Assembly (NCBI GenBank): GCA_024236035.1
Contig: JACKLG010000001.1
Span: forward strand, 124,001-188,000
Origin: Candidatus Paracaedibacteraceae bacterium
GTDB taxonomy: Bacteria; Pseudomonadota; Alphaproteobacteria; UBA6184
Direction: 5' to 3'
Length of the DNA: 64,000 nt
Below, piece after piece: positions 43,464-51,845 of this stretch. Each line of letters opens with the position of its first letter. Within the stretch, counting starts at the first letter, position 1. Both the position numbers and the translations under genes were made by a program. The notes under the pieces were generated by a model. It did no database searches. It was given only the letters and a program-made list of their open reading frames with translations, and was not told where the DNA came from.

Positions 43464-45658
43464 ATTCTTTCTACCGACATTACTAAAGGTTCTCCCTTTA
43501 ATTCCATAATTAACCTACTTAACTGATCGGCGTTATTCACTTGTAATTCCACCAATAAATCACAATGTTCTGAATCTCTTTTTGTAACTTTTAAGTTATC
43601 AATATTGGCCTTCAACCGACTAGTAGCAGCAGATACCACAGCTAACGCGCCCGACCTATTTTCCACTACTACCCTTAACAAGACATCAAACACCGATGAT
43701 TCGTAATCTGAAACTCCGCCCCATTCTACATCTACCCATTTTTCAGGTTGTTCTTCAAATTGGGATAAATTTGGACAATTATTCTTATGAATTTTCACCC
43801 CTCGTCCCGTTGAAATAATACCAACAATCGGTTCACCCGGCAAGGGATGACAACATTTGGCATAATGCAACGCCATACCGGGAATCAACCCTCTAATTGC
43901 AACGGACTCTTTCTTTTCTTGCTTCTTAATAATCGGTTTTTCAGGCGGTTTTGGAAAAGAAACATGAAAGTTTAATTCATCTTTTTTAGGTAATGTATCT
44001 TGATCTAAAGCTTTTAGATAATCTGTAACAGCTGTCGCAGAAGTTAACCCCATACCCACTTGAGTAAATAAATCAATTGGGCTATCCACTTTAAAATACC
44101 GAGAGGCTTTCCGTAAGTCTGGGTTATTTAAATCTAACTTTTCTGCTTTAGTATTTGCCTTTAACATATTTTTACCCAGCTGAGCATACTCTTCTCGTTG
44201 TTGCTCCCGGATAAAACGACGAATTGCTGATTTAGCCTTACCTGTAATCACAAAACGCTCCCAAGTCATGGAAGGCGTTTGATTTTTGGCCGTTATAATT
44301 TCTACTTGGTCTCCATTTTTAAGTTCTACCCGTAAAGGCATCATACGACCATTTACTTTACACCCCACACAATGGTTGCCGACTGCACTGTGAATTGCAT
44401 AGGCAAAGTCTACTGGCGTTGCACCTTGGGGCAAAGAAATGATATCTCCAGCAGGGGTAAAACAGAACACCTTATCTTGATACATTTCCATCTTAGTATG
44501 TTCTAAAAATTCTTCAGGAGTATTTGAATGCTCAAGTATGTCAACTAACTCACGAATCCACTTAAAGATAGTTTTCTCTTTTTGCTCTCCTTTTCCTTGC
44601 TTATATTCCCAATGGGCAGCAACCCCCATTTCATTTACCTCATGCATATGTTGGGTACGTATTTGCACTTCAATGCTGTAACCAAACGGTCCAATAATGC
44701 ACGTATGTAATGACTGATAACTGTTTGCTTTTGGCGTGCTGATATAATCTTTAAAACGACCTGGAACAACAGGATAACTACTATGTAATATACCCAACAC
44801 CTGATAACATTCAGCCGTAGTTTCCACCAACACGCGATACGCAAAAACATCAGAAAGCTGTTCAAACGGTAAATTCTTAGTTTGCATCTTTTTCCAAATA
44901 GAATAAGTTGCTTTTTCCCGCCCAGACACATAACAACGTATATTATTACCGCTAATGACTTGTTGAAGTTCTTGGATTACCTTAGAAACGATCGCTTTAT
45001 CTTTAGTAAATAAATGTTTTTTTCGACGCTCGATGGCTTCATAAATTTCAGGGTGAAGCACTTCAAAACATATATTTGAAAGCTCATCATGCAAACTTTG
45101 CATGCCAATACGCTGTGCTAATGGAGCATAAATTTCTTGGGTCTCCAACGCTTTTCTGCGCATTTTTTCGGGTGATTTTAAAAATTTTAAAGTCCTCATA
45201 TTATGCAAGCGATCCATTAATTTAATTAATAGAACGCGCACATCCATGGACATGGCCAGAACTAATTTTCTTAAGTTTTCAGCTTGTTCTGACTTTTCAG
45301 AGGTTTCTGGGTTAATTTCAATAGAGTTTAATTTAGTAACACCATCTACAAGTCTTGCGACCTCCGGACCGAACTCCTTTTCAATATCAACTAAGGTAGC
45401 AACAGTATCTTCAACGGTATCATGCAGCAAAGCAGTTGCAATACTTTGAGAATCTAACTTCCAAGTGGTTGCTATGCGCGCAACCTCTAAAGGATGAACA
45501 AAATAAGGCTCTCCTGAGGATCTTTGCTGAAAACGATGGTGAAATTTTGAAAATTCATAGGCTTTAATAATTAAGCTTTCCTTGGGCTCGGGCTCGTATA
45601 CTTTTACGAGCTCCACAAGATCTTCTGGCGTTATCGGAAACTTATACTCATCACCCAT
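43460..45658 (-). CDS. spoT: RelA/SpoT bifunctional (p)ppGpp synthase/hydrolase
   Basis: A 732-residue stringent-response enzyme. The HD hydrolase domain is intact (H55; H79-D80 in ALLHDTVEDT), so degradation of (p)ppGpp is expected. The synthetase domain (about 235-370) has YQSLHTCIIGP and EVQIRTQHMH. A TGS domain (FCFTPAGDIISLPQGATPVDFAYAIH), a helical part and a C-terminal ACT domain follow. As the single long Rel-type enzyme visible, it likely does both reactions. It follows rpoZ, as in many Proteobacteria. Confidence 0.96.
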   Translation of the reverse strand: MGDEYKFPITPEDLVELVKVYEPEPKESLIIKAYEFSKFHHRFQQRSSGEPYFVHPLEVARIATTWKLDSQSIATALLHDTVEDTVATLVDIEKEFGPEVARLVDGVTKLNSIEINPETSEKSEQAENLRKLVLAMSMDVRVLLIKLMDRLHNMRTLKFLKSPEKMRRKALETQEIYAPLAQRIGMQSLHDELSNICFEVLHPEIYEAIERRKKHLFTKDKAIVSKVIQELQQVISGNNIRCYVSGREKATYSIWKKMQTKNLPFEQLSDVFAYRVLVETTAECYQVLGILHSSYPVVPGRFKDYISTPKANSYQSLHTCIIGPFGYSIEVQIRTQHMHEVNEMGVAAHWEYKQGKGEQKEKTIFKWIRELVDILEHSNTPEEFLEHTKMEMYQDKVFCFTPAGDIISLPQGATPVDFAYAIHSAVGNHCVGCKVNGRMMPLRVELKNGDQVEIITAKNQTPSMTWERFVITGKAKSAIRRFIREQQREEYAQLGKNMLKANTKAEKLDLNNPDLRKASRYFKVDSPIDLFTQVGMGLTSATAVTDYLKALDQDTLPKKDELNFHVSFPKPPEKPIIKKQEKKESVAIRGLIPGMALHYAKCCHPLPGEPIVGIISTGRGVKIHKNNCPNLSQFEEQPEKWVDVEWGGVSDYESSVFDVLLRVVVENRSGALAVVSAATSRLKANIDNLKVTKRDSEHCDLLVELQVNNADQLSRLIMELKGEPLVMSVERI

Positions 45659-45680
45659 GAAAGTATTTTTTTATTCTTTA

Positions 45681-46130
45681 TTACTTATCTTCTTCTAAAT
45701 CAAAAGCATCATCGTCCAGCTCATTATCACTGTCAGCTACATCAGAGTCATCTAATTGAGAGTCATCTAATTGCATATGATCTTCTATGTTATCTTCAAT
45801 TGAACCTAAAGATTCTAATTCACGACTTAACTGAGCAATTTGTTCAGACCAATCTTTTTCTAAATCAAAATCTTGTTCCGCATCGTCGATTACCACAGGT
45901 TCAAATTGCACTTTTTGCATAGAAGCAACCAAGCTTCCTTTAAACTCATCTGCCAACGCTTTATCTGCTGCAATTTCGCGCAAAGCTAGAACTGGATTTT
46001 TATCATTATCTCTATCAACATGAGCCGTCACTCCACGGAATAATTTTTTAGCACGGTTTGCAGCTACCAATACTAACTCAAAACGATTGGGAATATTTTT
46101 AGTACAATCTTCAACGGTGACACGGGCCAT
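45681..46130 (-). CDS. rpoZ: RNA polymerase omega subunit
   Basis: A 149-residue protein with the omega N-terminus MARVTVEDCTKNIPNRFELV and the conserved VLAANRAKKL-like and ALREIA segments. Its last 60 residues form a long acidic Asp/Ser tail, longer than in E. coli omega. It heads the minus-strand group rpoZ-spoT-acpS-lepB-rnc-era. Omega and (p)ppGpp act together on RNA polymerase, which fits the neighbourhood. Confidence 0.95.
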   Translation of the reverse strand: MARVTVEDCTKNIPNRFELVLVAANRAKKLFRGVTAHVDRDNDKNPVLALREIAADKALADEFKGSLVASMQKVQFEPVVIDDAEQDFDLEKDWSEQIAQLSRELESLGSIEDNIEDHMQLDDSQLDDSDVADSDNELDDDAFDLEEDK

Positions 46131-46336
46131 TTAATCTACCTTTTAATTACATCGTAAAGGATTATAACAAGTTTTCAAAAAAAATAAAGAAATATAGCAT
46201 GGTGTATTTAAACACTTGCGTTTTATATAGAATCTATTAAAATTATTCTTTGTCATAAAAAATGACTCCTGTTAAAATAACAATTGCACTACATTTAAAT
46301 AATCGCTAAAATATGGTTTAATAATTAGAGCACGTT

Positions 46337-46897
46337 ATGTTTATTCAAACTGAAGAAACACCAAATCCCAACACTTTAAAATTTCTTCCCGGAAAAATTG
46401 TGATGGGTGCAGGAACAATTGATTTTCGGACAAAGGAAGCTGCAAAGCGCTCTCCTTTGGCCTCTAAATTATTTGATATCACAGGAATAACAGGTGTTTT
46501 TCTTGGTGCAAATTTTATTTCCGTTTCAAAAGAACCTTCTCATGACTGGTCTACTTTAGTTCCGTACATAATTGAAGCTTTAACCATACATTTTGCAAGT
46601 CAATCCCCTATTTTAAGTGGGTTGCTTGATATAAATAATGCTTCCATACCAACTGAGATGCTCGATTCGATCTCTAAACAGATTGTTGAAATTTTAGATA
46701 CTCGTATTCGTCCTTCTGTCGCTCAAGACGGAGGAGATATTACGTTTGAAAAATTTATCGATGGGGTCGTATACTTACAAATGAAAGGTGCTTGCGCGGG
46801 ATGCCCCAGCTCACTGATTACATTAAAAAATGGTATCGAAAATATGTTGCGACACTATATTCCCGAGGTAAAAGAAGTCCAAGCCATAACCACATAG
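46337..46897 (+). CDS. Nfu-type Fe-S scaffold/carrier
   Basis: A 186-residue protein with the Nfu N-terminal domain (MFIQTEETPNPNTLKFLPG) and the C-terminal NifU domain holding C-A-G-C in GACAGCPSSLITLKNGIE (about 155-172). It passes Fe-S clusters to targets such as lipoyl synthase, which is also in this window. greA follows after 21 bases. Confidence 0.93.
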   Translation: MFIQTEETPNPNTLKFLPGKIVMGAGTIDFRTKEAAKRSPLASKLFDITGITGVFLGANFISVSKEPSHDWSTLVPYIIEALTIHFASQSPILSGLLDINNASIPTEMLDSISKQIVEILDTRIRPSVAQDGGDITFEKFIDGVVYLQMKGACAGCPSSLITLKNGIENMLRHYIPEVKEVQAITT

Positions 46898-46918
46898 TTT
46901 TATTAGAGGAGCACACCC

Positions 46919-47392
46919 ATGGAAAAGTTACCCATGACTCGTGAAGGATTTGAGAAATTACAAGCAGAATTAAAGCAATTAAAAACCATAGACCGTCATG
47001 AAGTAATTAAAGCAATTGCTTCCGCCCGAGAATTAGGTGATTTATCTGAAAACGCTGAATATCATGCAGCCCGAGAACGTCAAGGCTTTATCGAAGGCCG
47101 AATCGCAGAATTAGAAGATAAATTAGCTAGGGCAGATGTTATTGATGTAAAACTACTTAATGGAACAAGTGTAAAATTTGGTGCAACTGTTAAGTTAACT
47201 GATGAAGATACCGACGAAACAGTAACTTATCAAATTGTAGGCGATGATGAAAGTAACTTAAGTCGGGGGAAAATTTCTTTATCCTCACCTCTTGCGAAAG
47301 CCTTAATCGGCAAGGAAATAGGTGACTCTGTGGATGTTAGAACACCCGGCGGTGTAAAATCTTATGAAGTCATAGAGGTTGCGTTTTTATAA
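46919..47392 (+). CDS. greA: Transcription elongation factor GreA
   Basis: A 157-residue factor that rescues backtracked RNA polymerase. It has the N-terminal coiled coil with the acidic tip (ARELGDLSENAEYHAARERQ, residues 37-56) and the C-terminal domain with ISLSSPLAKALIGKEIGD. GAGG SD. tRNA-Gln starts eight bases after its stop and may be co-transcribed. Confidence 0.97.
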   Translation: MEKLPMTREGFEKLQAELKQLKTIDRHEVIKAIASARELGDLSENAEYHAARERQGFIEGRIAELEDKLARADVIDVKLLNGTSVKFGATVKLTDEDTDETVTYQIVGDDESNLSRGKISLSSPLAKALIGKEIGDSVDVRTPGGVKSYEVIEVAFL

Positions 47393-47400
47393 GGCTTTCT

Positions 47401-47474
47401 TGGGGGATAGTTTAGCGGTAGAACTCCCGGCTCTGGACCGGGCAACTTAGGTTCGAATCCTAATCCCCCAGCCA
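47401..47474 (+). tRNA. tRNA-Gln (anticodon CTG)
   Basis: Acceptor TGGGGGA / TCCCCCA, anticodon stem CCCGG / CCGGG with loop CTCTGGA and anticodon CTG at 47433-47435, T-loop TTCGAAT, encoded CCA at 47472-47474. Confidence 0.95.
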
Positions 47475-47571
47475 ATATAAAGTTTAATTTTTTTTATTTT
47501 ACCCTTAATCCTAAATTTTTAAGTTTTTTCTCCTGAAAACGGCTATTTTCCTGCTTTATTCATATATTGAT

Positions 47572-47704
47572 TTGACATACTTTTTAAATGTGTTTTTATA
47601 AAACTGAAGCTGTAAAAAGCAGTGAAAATCAAGCTTTCTGAAAAGAGGCTAAATAATGTTTAATTTCTTATCAGTTCTTTCTTAAGATTATTCAAAATAG
47701 CCTC
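47572..47704 (+). promoter_or_regulatory. Promoter and structured leader of the KGG-repeat gene
   Basis: TTGACA at 47572-47577 with TTTATA 17 bases on (or TATAAA at 19 bases). The transcript would contain an inverted repeat GAGGCTA (47645-47651) / TAGCCTC (47698-47704), extended by AATAAT / ATTATT. Inside the loop lies a nine-codon frame (47656-47685, MFNFLSVLS) preceded by AGAGG. The arrangement resembles a leader-peptide attenuator, but this is only a pattern. Confidence 0.4.
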
Positions 47705-47743
47705 CTTAAATGTTTTTAACAAACAACCTAAAGGAGATGCATC

Positions 47744-48073
47744 ATGACAAATTCTAAAAATAAACACACCCCAAAAAAAAGCACCGCGTCTCGCGGATTC
47801 GCTTCAATGCCCAAGAAAAAAGTTTCTGAAATTGCTCGCAAAGGTGGTAAAGCCAGAGCTAATCAATTAGGTCACGAAGGTTACGTCGAAATGGGTCAAA
47901 AAGGAGGGCAAACCCGAGCCGAACAATTGGGCCACAAAGGTTACGTCGAAATGGGGCGTAAAGGTGGCCAAGCCAGAGCGGACCAATTAGGTCACGAAGG
48001 TTACGTCGAAATGGGGCGCAAAGGTGGCCAAGCCAGAGCTGAATACACTAATAAAGAAAACCAAAAACACTAA
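47744..48073 (+). CDS. KGG-repeat (YciG-like) stress-type protein
   Basis: A 109-residue, very basic protein. After a Ser/Thr/Lys-rich start (RGFASMPKKKVSEIARKGGK) it holds 20-residue repeats of the form GG-x-A/T-RA-x-QLG-H-x-GYVEMG-x-K, encoded by 60-base DNA repeats (about 47840-48040). KGG motifs are known from plant LEA-like and enteric YciG-type stress proteins. The HEGYVEMG spacer between KGG units differs from the usual arrangement. GGAGATG SD. It probably belongs to general stress or stationary-phase functions. Confidence 0.75.
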   Translation: MTNSKNKHTPKKSTASRGFASMPKKKVSEIARKGGKARANQLGHEGYVEMGQKGGQTRAEQLGHKGYVEMGRKGGQARADQLGHEGYVEMGRKGGQARAEYTNKENQKH

Positions 48074-48110
48074 TTATTAGTATGTAAACATATCCCTATT
48101 GTCAAACAGA

Positions 48111-48145
48111 CAAACCTCTTTTTTAAACTTGAATAAGAGGTTTGT
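48111..48145 (+). terminator. Terminator after the KGG-repeat gene
   Basis: CAAACCTCTT (48111-48120) pairs with AAGAGGTTTG; the loop is T-rich. It sits between convergent genes. Confidence 0.7.
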
Positions 48146-48202
48146 TGTTGCTTTCCTGCACCATTCATCCATTTTATATAAAACTCACCGACCAACTTAG
48201 GT

Positions 48203-48610
48203 TTAATTATTACCCTCAAATATGGTCCGCAAAAGTTGGTAATTAGAATGCGCAAACCCTTCGTTCAACTCTTTTGGTCGGAACCTACCATCAGGGTCAA
48301 GAAATGACTGCATGTTTTCATACACCCCTAATAAATGTTCCAAACTATACTGACCAGTTGAAAAACCTTCTTCATAATTCGCATCACATATATTTAAAAT
48401 ATTTTGTCCACCATAAAAAACTGCTGCACTTTGATAATCCTCAGAATTCCTATCTATTCTCTCAAACAGCTCTCTTGCTTTACTAACGACATTTTCACGC
48501 AAAGTACGACTGTTATTTACACTTTCTTCAGATAAAGTTTCTGCCCCAGTACCATATACAGGCAAAAAACCAAACAACGATACAATAGAGAAAAAATGGA
48601 TTGTTTTCAT
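48203..48610 (-). CDS. Small exported protein of unknown function
   Basis: A 135-residue protein with a signal peptide (IHFFSIVSLFGFLPVYG) and a soluble helical mature part with a GFSTGQYSLEHLLGVYENM segment. It has a single Cys. GGAG SD upstream of ATG 48610. No family recognised. It lies downstream of xerC on the same strand. Confidence 0.6.
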   Translation of the reverse strand: MKTIHFFSIVSLFGFLPVYGTGAETLSEESVNNSRTLRENVVSKARELFERIDRNSEDYQSAAVFYGGQNILNICDANYEEGFSTGQYSLEHLLGVYENMQSFLDPDGRFRPKELNEGFAHSNYQLLRTIFEGNN

Positions 48611-48680
48611 TACACTCTCCTGACATTTGGATAAGCAGAGAGTAAGTTATTTTATTTAATTCTTCCTTAATTGACTAATT

Positions 48681-49580
48681 TTATTTTCTAGGATGCGTTT
48701 TTAAATAAATATCCTTTAAGCTTTGCATGCTTACATCCATATAACGTTGTGTTGTTGATAAAGAAGAATGACCCAATAACTCTTGAATTGTTCGCAAATC
48801 AGCAGATTCATCTAATAAGTGTGTAGCAAAACTGTGGCGCAACGCATGGGGAGTTGCTTCAGCTGGAAGATACAGCGCCAAACGTAATTTTGCCATTCTC
48901 TTTTGCAACGCCCCCATATGCAAACGCCGACCTTGCTTACCCACAAATAACGGATCATCGATATTCAACTTAAATGGACATTTATTTAAATAAGACTGAA
49001 TAGCATTATTAATAATCGGCAAGACGGGAACTATCCTTTGTTTTTGTCCCTTCCCTGTAATCGTCAAAACCTCCGAAAAAGGGAAATCTTTATAATTCAA
49101 ATTTAATGCTTCACTAATACGCATCCCAACCCCGTACATTAAAATAATTAATGCAACGTCTCTTAAATCTGTCCAACTTTCTTTATCTCTTACAGCATCT
49201 AAAATTAAATTTATTTTATCAAAAGTGATGGGCCTTGGTAATCGACGGCCAAATTTAGGTGTGCGAATTTCTAATAATGGCACTAAATCAATATTTAGCT
49301 TTTTCATTATATATTTAAAAAAATGTTTTAAAGCAGAAAGAGCACGCGCATTACTAACGGGAGAAATGCCTTCATTAATTCTTACCGTCAACCATGCACG
49401 AATATCACCGACCTTAATACGACTAAACTTTTCCAGATTTATTTCTTCTCCCCAATGAGAATTTAAAAAATCAAAAAAGTGATAAGTATCTATTTTATAT
49501 GCTCTTAACGTATTAGCAGAAAAATTTTTAAGATATTTAAGTTCTGTTAACCAATTTTCGATTAAGTTATATGAAGCCAT
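48681..49580 (-). CDS. xerC: Tyrosine recombinase XerC
   Basis: A 299-residue site-specific recombinase that resolves chromosome dimers at dif with XerD. It has an N-terminal SAM-like core-binding domain, then the catalytic Arg in YGVGMRISEALNL, H-x-x-R in HALRHSFATHLL, GH in LLGHSSLSTTQRYM and the nucleophilic Tyr. The C-terminal end YLKTHPR is more like XerC (YxxAHPR) than XerD. No phage or att context is seen. Confidence 0.9.
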   Translation of the reverse strand: MASYNLIENWLTELKYLKNFSANTLRAYKIDTYHFFDFLNSHWGEEINLEKFSRIKVGDIRAWLTVRINEGISPVSNARALSALKHFFKYIMKKLNIDLVPLLEIRTPKFGRRLPRPITFDKINLILDAVRDKESWTDLRDVALIILMYGVGMRISEALNLNYKDFPFSEVLTITGKGQKQRIVPVLPIINNAIQSYLNKCPFKLNIDDPLFVGKQGRRLHMGALQKRMAKLRLALYLPAEATPHALRHSFATHLLDESADLRTIQELLGHSSLSTTQRYMDVSMQSLKDIYLKTHPRK

Positions 49581-49679
49581 AATATACGTTTTAAATAAGT
49601 AAAAACTTTATCCTTATAGTAAAACATATATTAGCCCGGCTTTCATTAAATGAAAAGTATATTATCAATGGAGAAAAAA

Positions 49680-50186
49680 ATGAAACTACTAAATGCAGCC
49701 TGGCTTGTGTGTGCTATGCTATTTGCTGGCTCTACCCTTTCTATCGAAACACTAGAAGCAAGACCACCTCACAAAACTCAACATGCAGGAAAAGGCCATA
49801 AGAAAGCGGCTCCACACAATAAACACTCTGGAAAAGCTGCAAAACATTCTGCCCGAAAAGCCCACCAAGCTTTGAATAAAGCTGCTCATTCACGCGCTGG
49901 AAAAGCTGCAAAGCATTCTGCCGGAAAAGCTGCAATGGGTGGCCTTATGGGTGGATTAAATGGTCTAATGCATGGAAAATCTTTAAAAGAAAGCATGCAC
50001 GATGCTGAAAAATCAGCCAAAAAATCTGTTGAAGATGATGTTGACAGCGCAATGAATGGTGAAGCTGATGGCGACGGTGACGACAGCGGAGAAGAAGCCG
50101 ATGAAGAAGCTTCAGATGATTCAGACGAAGAAGGCGATGACGAAGGCGACGAAGAAGAAGGTGATGACGAAGGCGATGACGAATAA
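49680..50186 (+). CDS. Exported protein with histone-like basic region and acidic tail
   Basis: A 168-residue protein. Signal peptide LLNAAWLVCAMLFAGST, then SIETLEARPPHK. Residues about 35-90 are Lys/Ala/His-rich with repeats of GKAAKHSARKA / GKAAKHSAGKA type, like H1 histone tails. A short GGLMGGLNGLMHG segment follows, then a helical part and a strongly acidic Asp/Glu/Gly tail (about 120-168). I chose ATG 49680 (GGAG six bases upstream) over 49650. A terminator follows. Function unknown. Confidence 0.65.
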   Translation: MKLLNAAWLVCAMLFAGSTLSIETLEARPPHKTQHAGKGHKKAAPHNKHSGKAAKHSARKAHQALNKAAHSRAGKAAKHSAGKAAMGGLMGGLNGLMHGKSLKESMHDAEKSAKKSVEDDVDSAMNGEADGDGDDSGEEADEEASDDSDEEGDDEGDEEEGDDEGDDE

Positions 50187-50193
50187 ATTTTAC

Positions 50194-50218
50194 GAGCCCT
50201 TTTTGGGCTCTTTTTTTT
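50194..50218 (+). terminator. Intrinsic terminator
   Basis: GAGCCC / GGGCTC (50194-50199 and 50205-50210) followed by eight T. Confidence 0.9.
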
Positions 50219-50371
50219 ACTGATTGTGTCCCTCCATATCTACTCTTATTACTTCTCTCTATTCAACATCTATTCAAACTATTGAAGCCTTCTCATTAAG
50301 ATTATCTTCATATTTTCAATATACATTAAATATGTCTGATTTAATTAAGATAAAAAACAGGAGTAAAATCA

Positions 50372-50812
50372 ATGAAATGGATTAAAAGTATATTGGTTTT
50401 GGCAATGGTGATTTTTGCTCATTCTACCATATCAATTAATGATATTGAAGCAAGCAGAAGCTCTCGTTCCAAAACACACGGCACCAAAAAAGCAAGTCAT
50501 TCACGCGGGAAAGCTCACTCTGCAAAATCTGCCCACAAAGGAAAAGCTGCCAAACCTGCAAAAAAAGGAGGTTTTTTTTCCTCACTTAAATCAAAATTTT
50601 CGGCTTTTGGTGCGAAAGTCAAAGCAGGAGCCTCCAAATTAAAAGACAAAATGTCTAATGGCATTAGCTGCAGAGCTGGAAAAGGTACAGCACCAGGCAA
50701 AGCTCTATTTACTATGGCATTAAAAGAGAAACTTACCGATGCACATGTAGTAGCAGCCCATGCATCCCCAGGCAAGCACGCTGGTGGCAGAAGCAAACGC
50801 GGCAGGAGATAA
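50372..50812 (+). CDS. Exported, very basic (histone-like) protein
   Basis: A 146-residue protein with a signal peptide (SILVLAMVIFAHST) followed by SINDIEASRSSRS, parallel to the start of the preceding gene. The mature part is Lys/Ala/Ser/Gly-rich (KAHSAKSAHKGKAAKPAKK) with a central amphipathic segment (FFSSLKSKFSAFGAKVKAGA) and a terminal GGRSKRGRR. It has almost no acidic residues. 33 bases separate it from the next gene, so the two are probably co-transcribed. It might bind nucleic acid or polyanions outside the cytoplasm. Confidence 0.62.
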   Translation: MKWIKSILVLAMVIFAHSTISINDIEASRSSRSKTHGTKKASHSRGKAHSAKSAHKGKAAKPAKKGGFFSSLKSKFSAFGAKVKAGASKLKDKMSNGISCRAGKGTAPGKALFTMALKEKLTDAHVVAAHASPGKHAGGRSKRGRR

Positions 50813-50845
50813 ATCCGATAGAGTCCAAAAAAGAAAGGCAAGAAA

Positions 50846-51796
50846 ATGAATAAAAAACTATTTACAGGCATTGGTTTTGGAATCCTATTGTGTTTAGGAG
50901 CCTTAACTTATACAACTACGCCAGATGCACGGCCCACTGCTAAAGCAGATAAAAATCTTGAAAATTTAACAAAATGTGCAGCAGATAAAAACCCTGCATT
51001 TTTAGCACACGTTCTTTCAGGTGCGTTTGAAGCTTATGCAGCTGATACTGCCAGATTAATAAAGGAAGATAAAGTCAGGGAAATGTCAAAGCCTAGAACG
51101 GCATTATTACATGTAATATCTTTCTTATTAAAAGAGTCCAGGCATTTTTCTCCCATTTATAAACATGTCGAACATCAAGCTGCATTTGATAAAGAGTTAG
51201 ACAAAGAAATTCAAAAACTCTTCAAAAAAGAAGTTAGGCAAGCAAAAGATCCTAAAATGCAAGGTGAAATTGTTAGAGATTACAGAGAATTTGTAAAAGC
51301 CTTAGAAAAAGATGGTGTTAAAGGCCTTTCAAGAATTGTTAGCCCCGAAAAAGAAAAGAAAAAAGCAGCGCGCCGTTCCAAGAAAAATAAAAAACAAGGT
51401 GGCGTTGGAAGCAGAATAAAAGGCTTCTTCGGTAGCGCGAAAGCAAAAATTGCTAGCAAATTCCACCACGAAAACCCACCAGAAGAACAAGAAACTGCTG
51501 ACGACTCTGACGACAGCGAAGGTGATTACGCTGACGACGAAGGCGAAGGTGAAGGCGAAGAAGAATACGCTGACGATGCTGGCGAAGGTGAAGAAGAATA
51601 CGCTGACGATGCTGGCGAAGGTGAAGGCGAAGAAGAATACGCTGACGATGCTGGCGAAGGTGAAGGCGAAGAAGAATATGCTGACGACGAAGGCGAAGAA
51701 GAATACGCTGACGACGAAGGCGAAGAAGAATATGCTGACGATGCTGGCGAAGGTGATTACGCTGAAGAAGATGAACAATACACAGAAGAAGATTAG
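50846..51796 (+). CDS. Exported protein with helical domain, basic segment and acidic repeat tail
   Basis: A 316-residue protein. Signal peptide LFTGIGFGILLCLGALTYTT; a helical domain at about 35-165; a basic patch KEKKKAARRSKKNKKQGG (about 168-186), which looks like a nuclear-localisation-type cluster; an SRIKGFFGSAKAKIASKF amphipathic stretch; then about 100 residues of acidic repeats EEEYADDAGEGEG. The tail is nucleoplasmin-like in composition. It shares layout (basic then acidic) with the gene at 49680. A terminator follows. Function unknown. Confidence 0.65.
   Translation: MNKKLFTGIGFGILLCLGALTYTTTPDARPTAKADKNLENLTKCAADKNPAFLAHVLSGAFEAYAADTARLIKEDKVREMSKPRTALLHVISFLLKESRHFSPIYKHVEHQAAFDKELDKEIQKLFKKEVRQAKDPKMQGEIVRDYREFVKALEKDGVKGLSRIVSPEKEKKKAARRSKKNKKQGGVGSRIKGFFGSAKAKIASKFHHENPPEEQETADDSDDSEGDYADDEGEGEGEEEYADDAGEGEEEYADDAGEGEGEEEYADDAGEGEGEEEYADDEGEEEYADDEGEEEYADDAGEGDYAEEDEQYTEED
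51523..51750 (+). repeat. Tandem DNA repeats encoding the acidic tail
   Basis: Units of up to 39 bases encode EEEYADDAGEGEG, with shorter variants lacking AGEG or GEG. Near-identity at DNA level points to recent expansion and likely length variation between strains. Confidence 0.8.
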
Positions 51797-51815
51797 TCAC
51801 CTGCTGGAAAGCATA

Positions 51816-51845
51816 AAAAAACCCTCTTTATTGAGGGTTTTTTTG
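51816..51845. terminator. Intrinsic terminator between convergent genes
   Basis: AAAAAACCCTC / GAGGGTTTTTTT around TTTATT. It overlaps the 3' end of the minus-strand gene ending at 51828. Confidence 0.88.

Noticed and set aside
47401..47474. tRNA-Gln as an integration site for the following accessory genes
   Set aside because: No repeated copy of the tRNA 3' end was found downstream, and no integrase faces it.
48681..49580. Tyrosine recombinase as a phage or island integrase
   Set aside because: Size, motif order and the YxxxHPR end fit XerC; no att sites or phage genes adjoin.
51329..51800. Long antisense frames opposite the acidic-tail gene
   Set aside because: They are mirror images of a repeat tract (endless VSVFFFAF or RILLRLHL units), have no RBS and no sensible protein composition.
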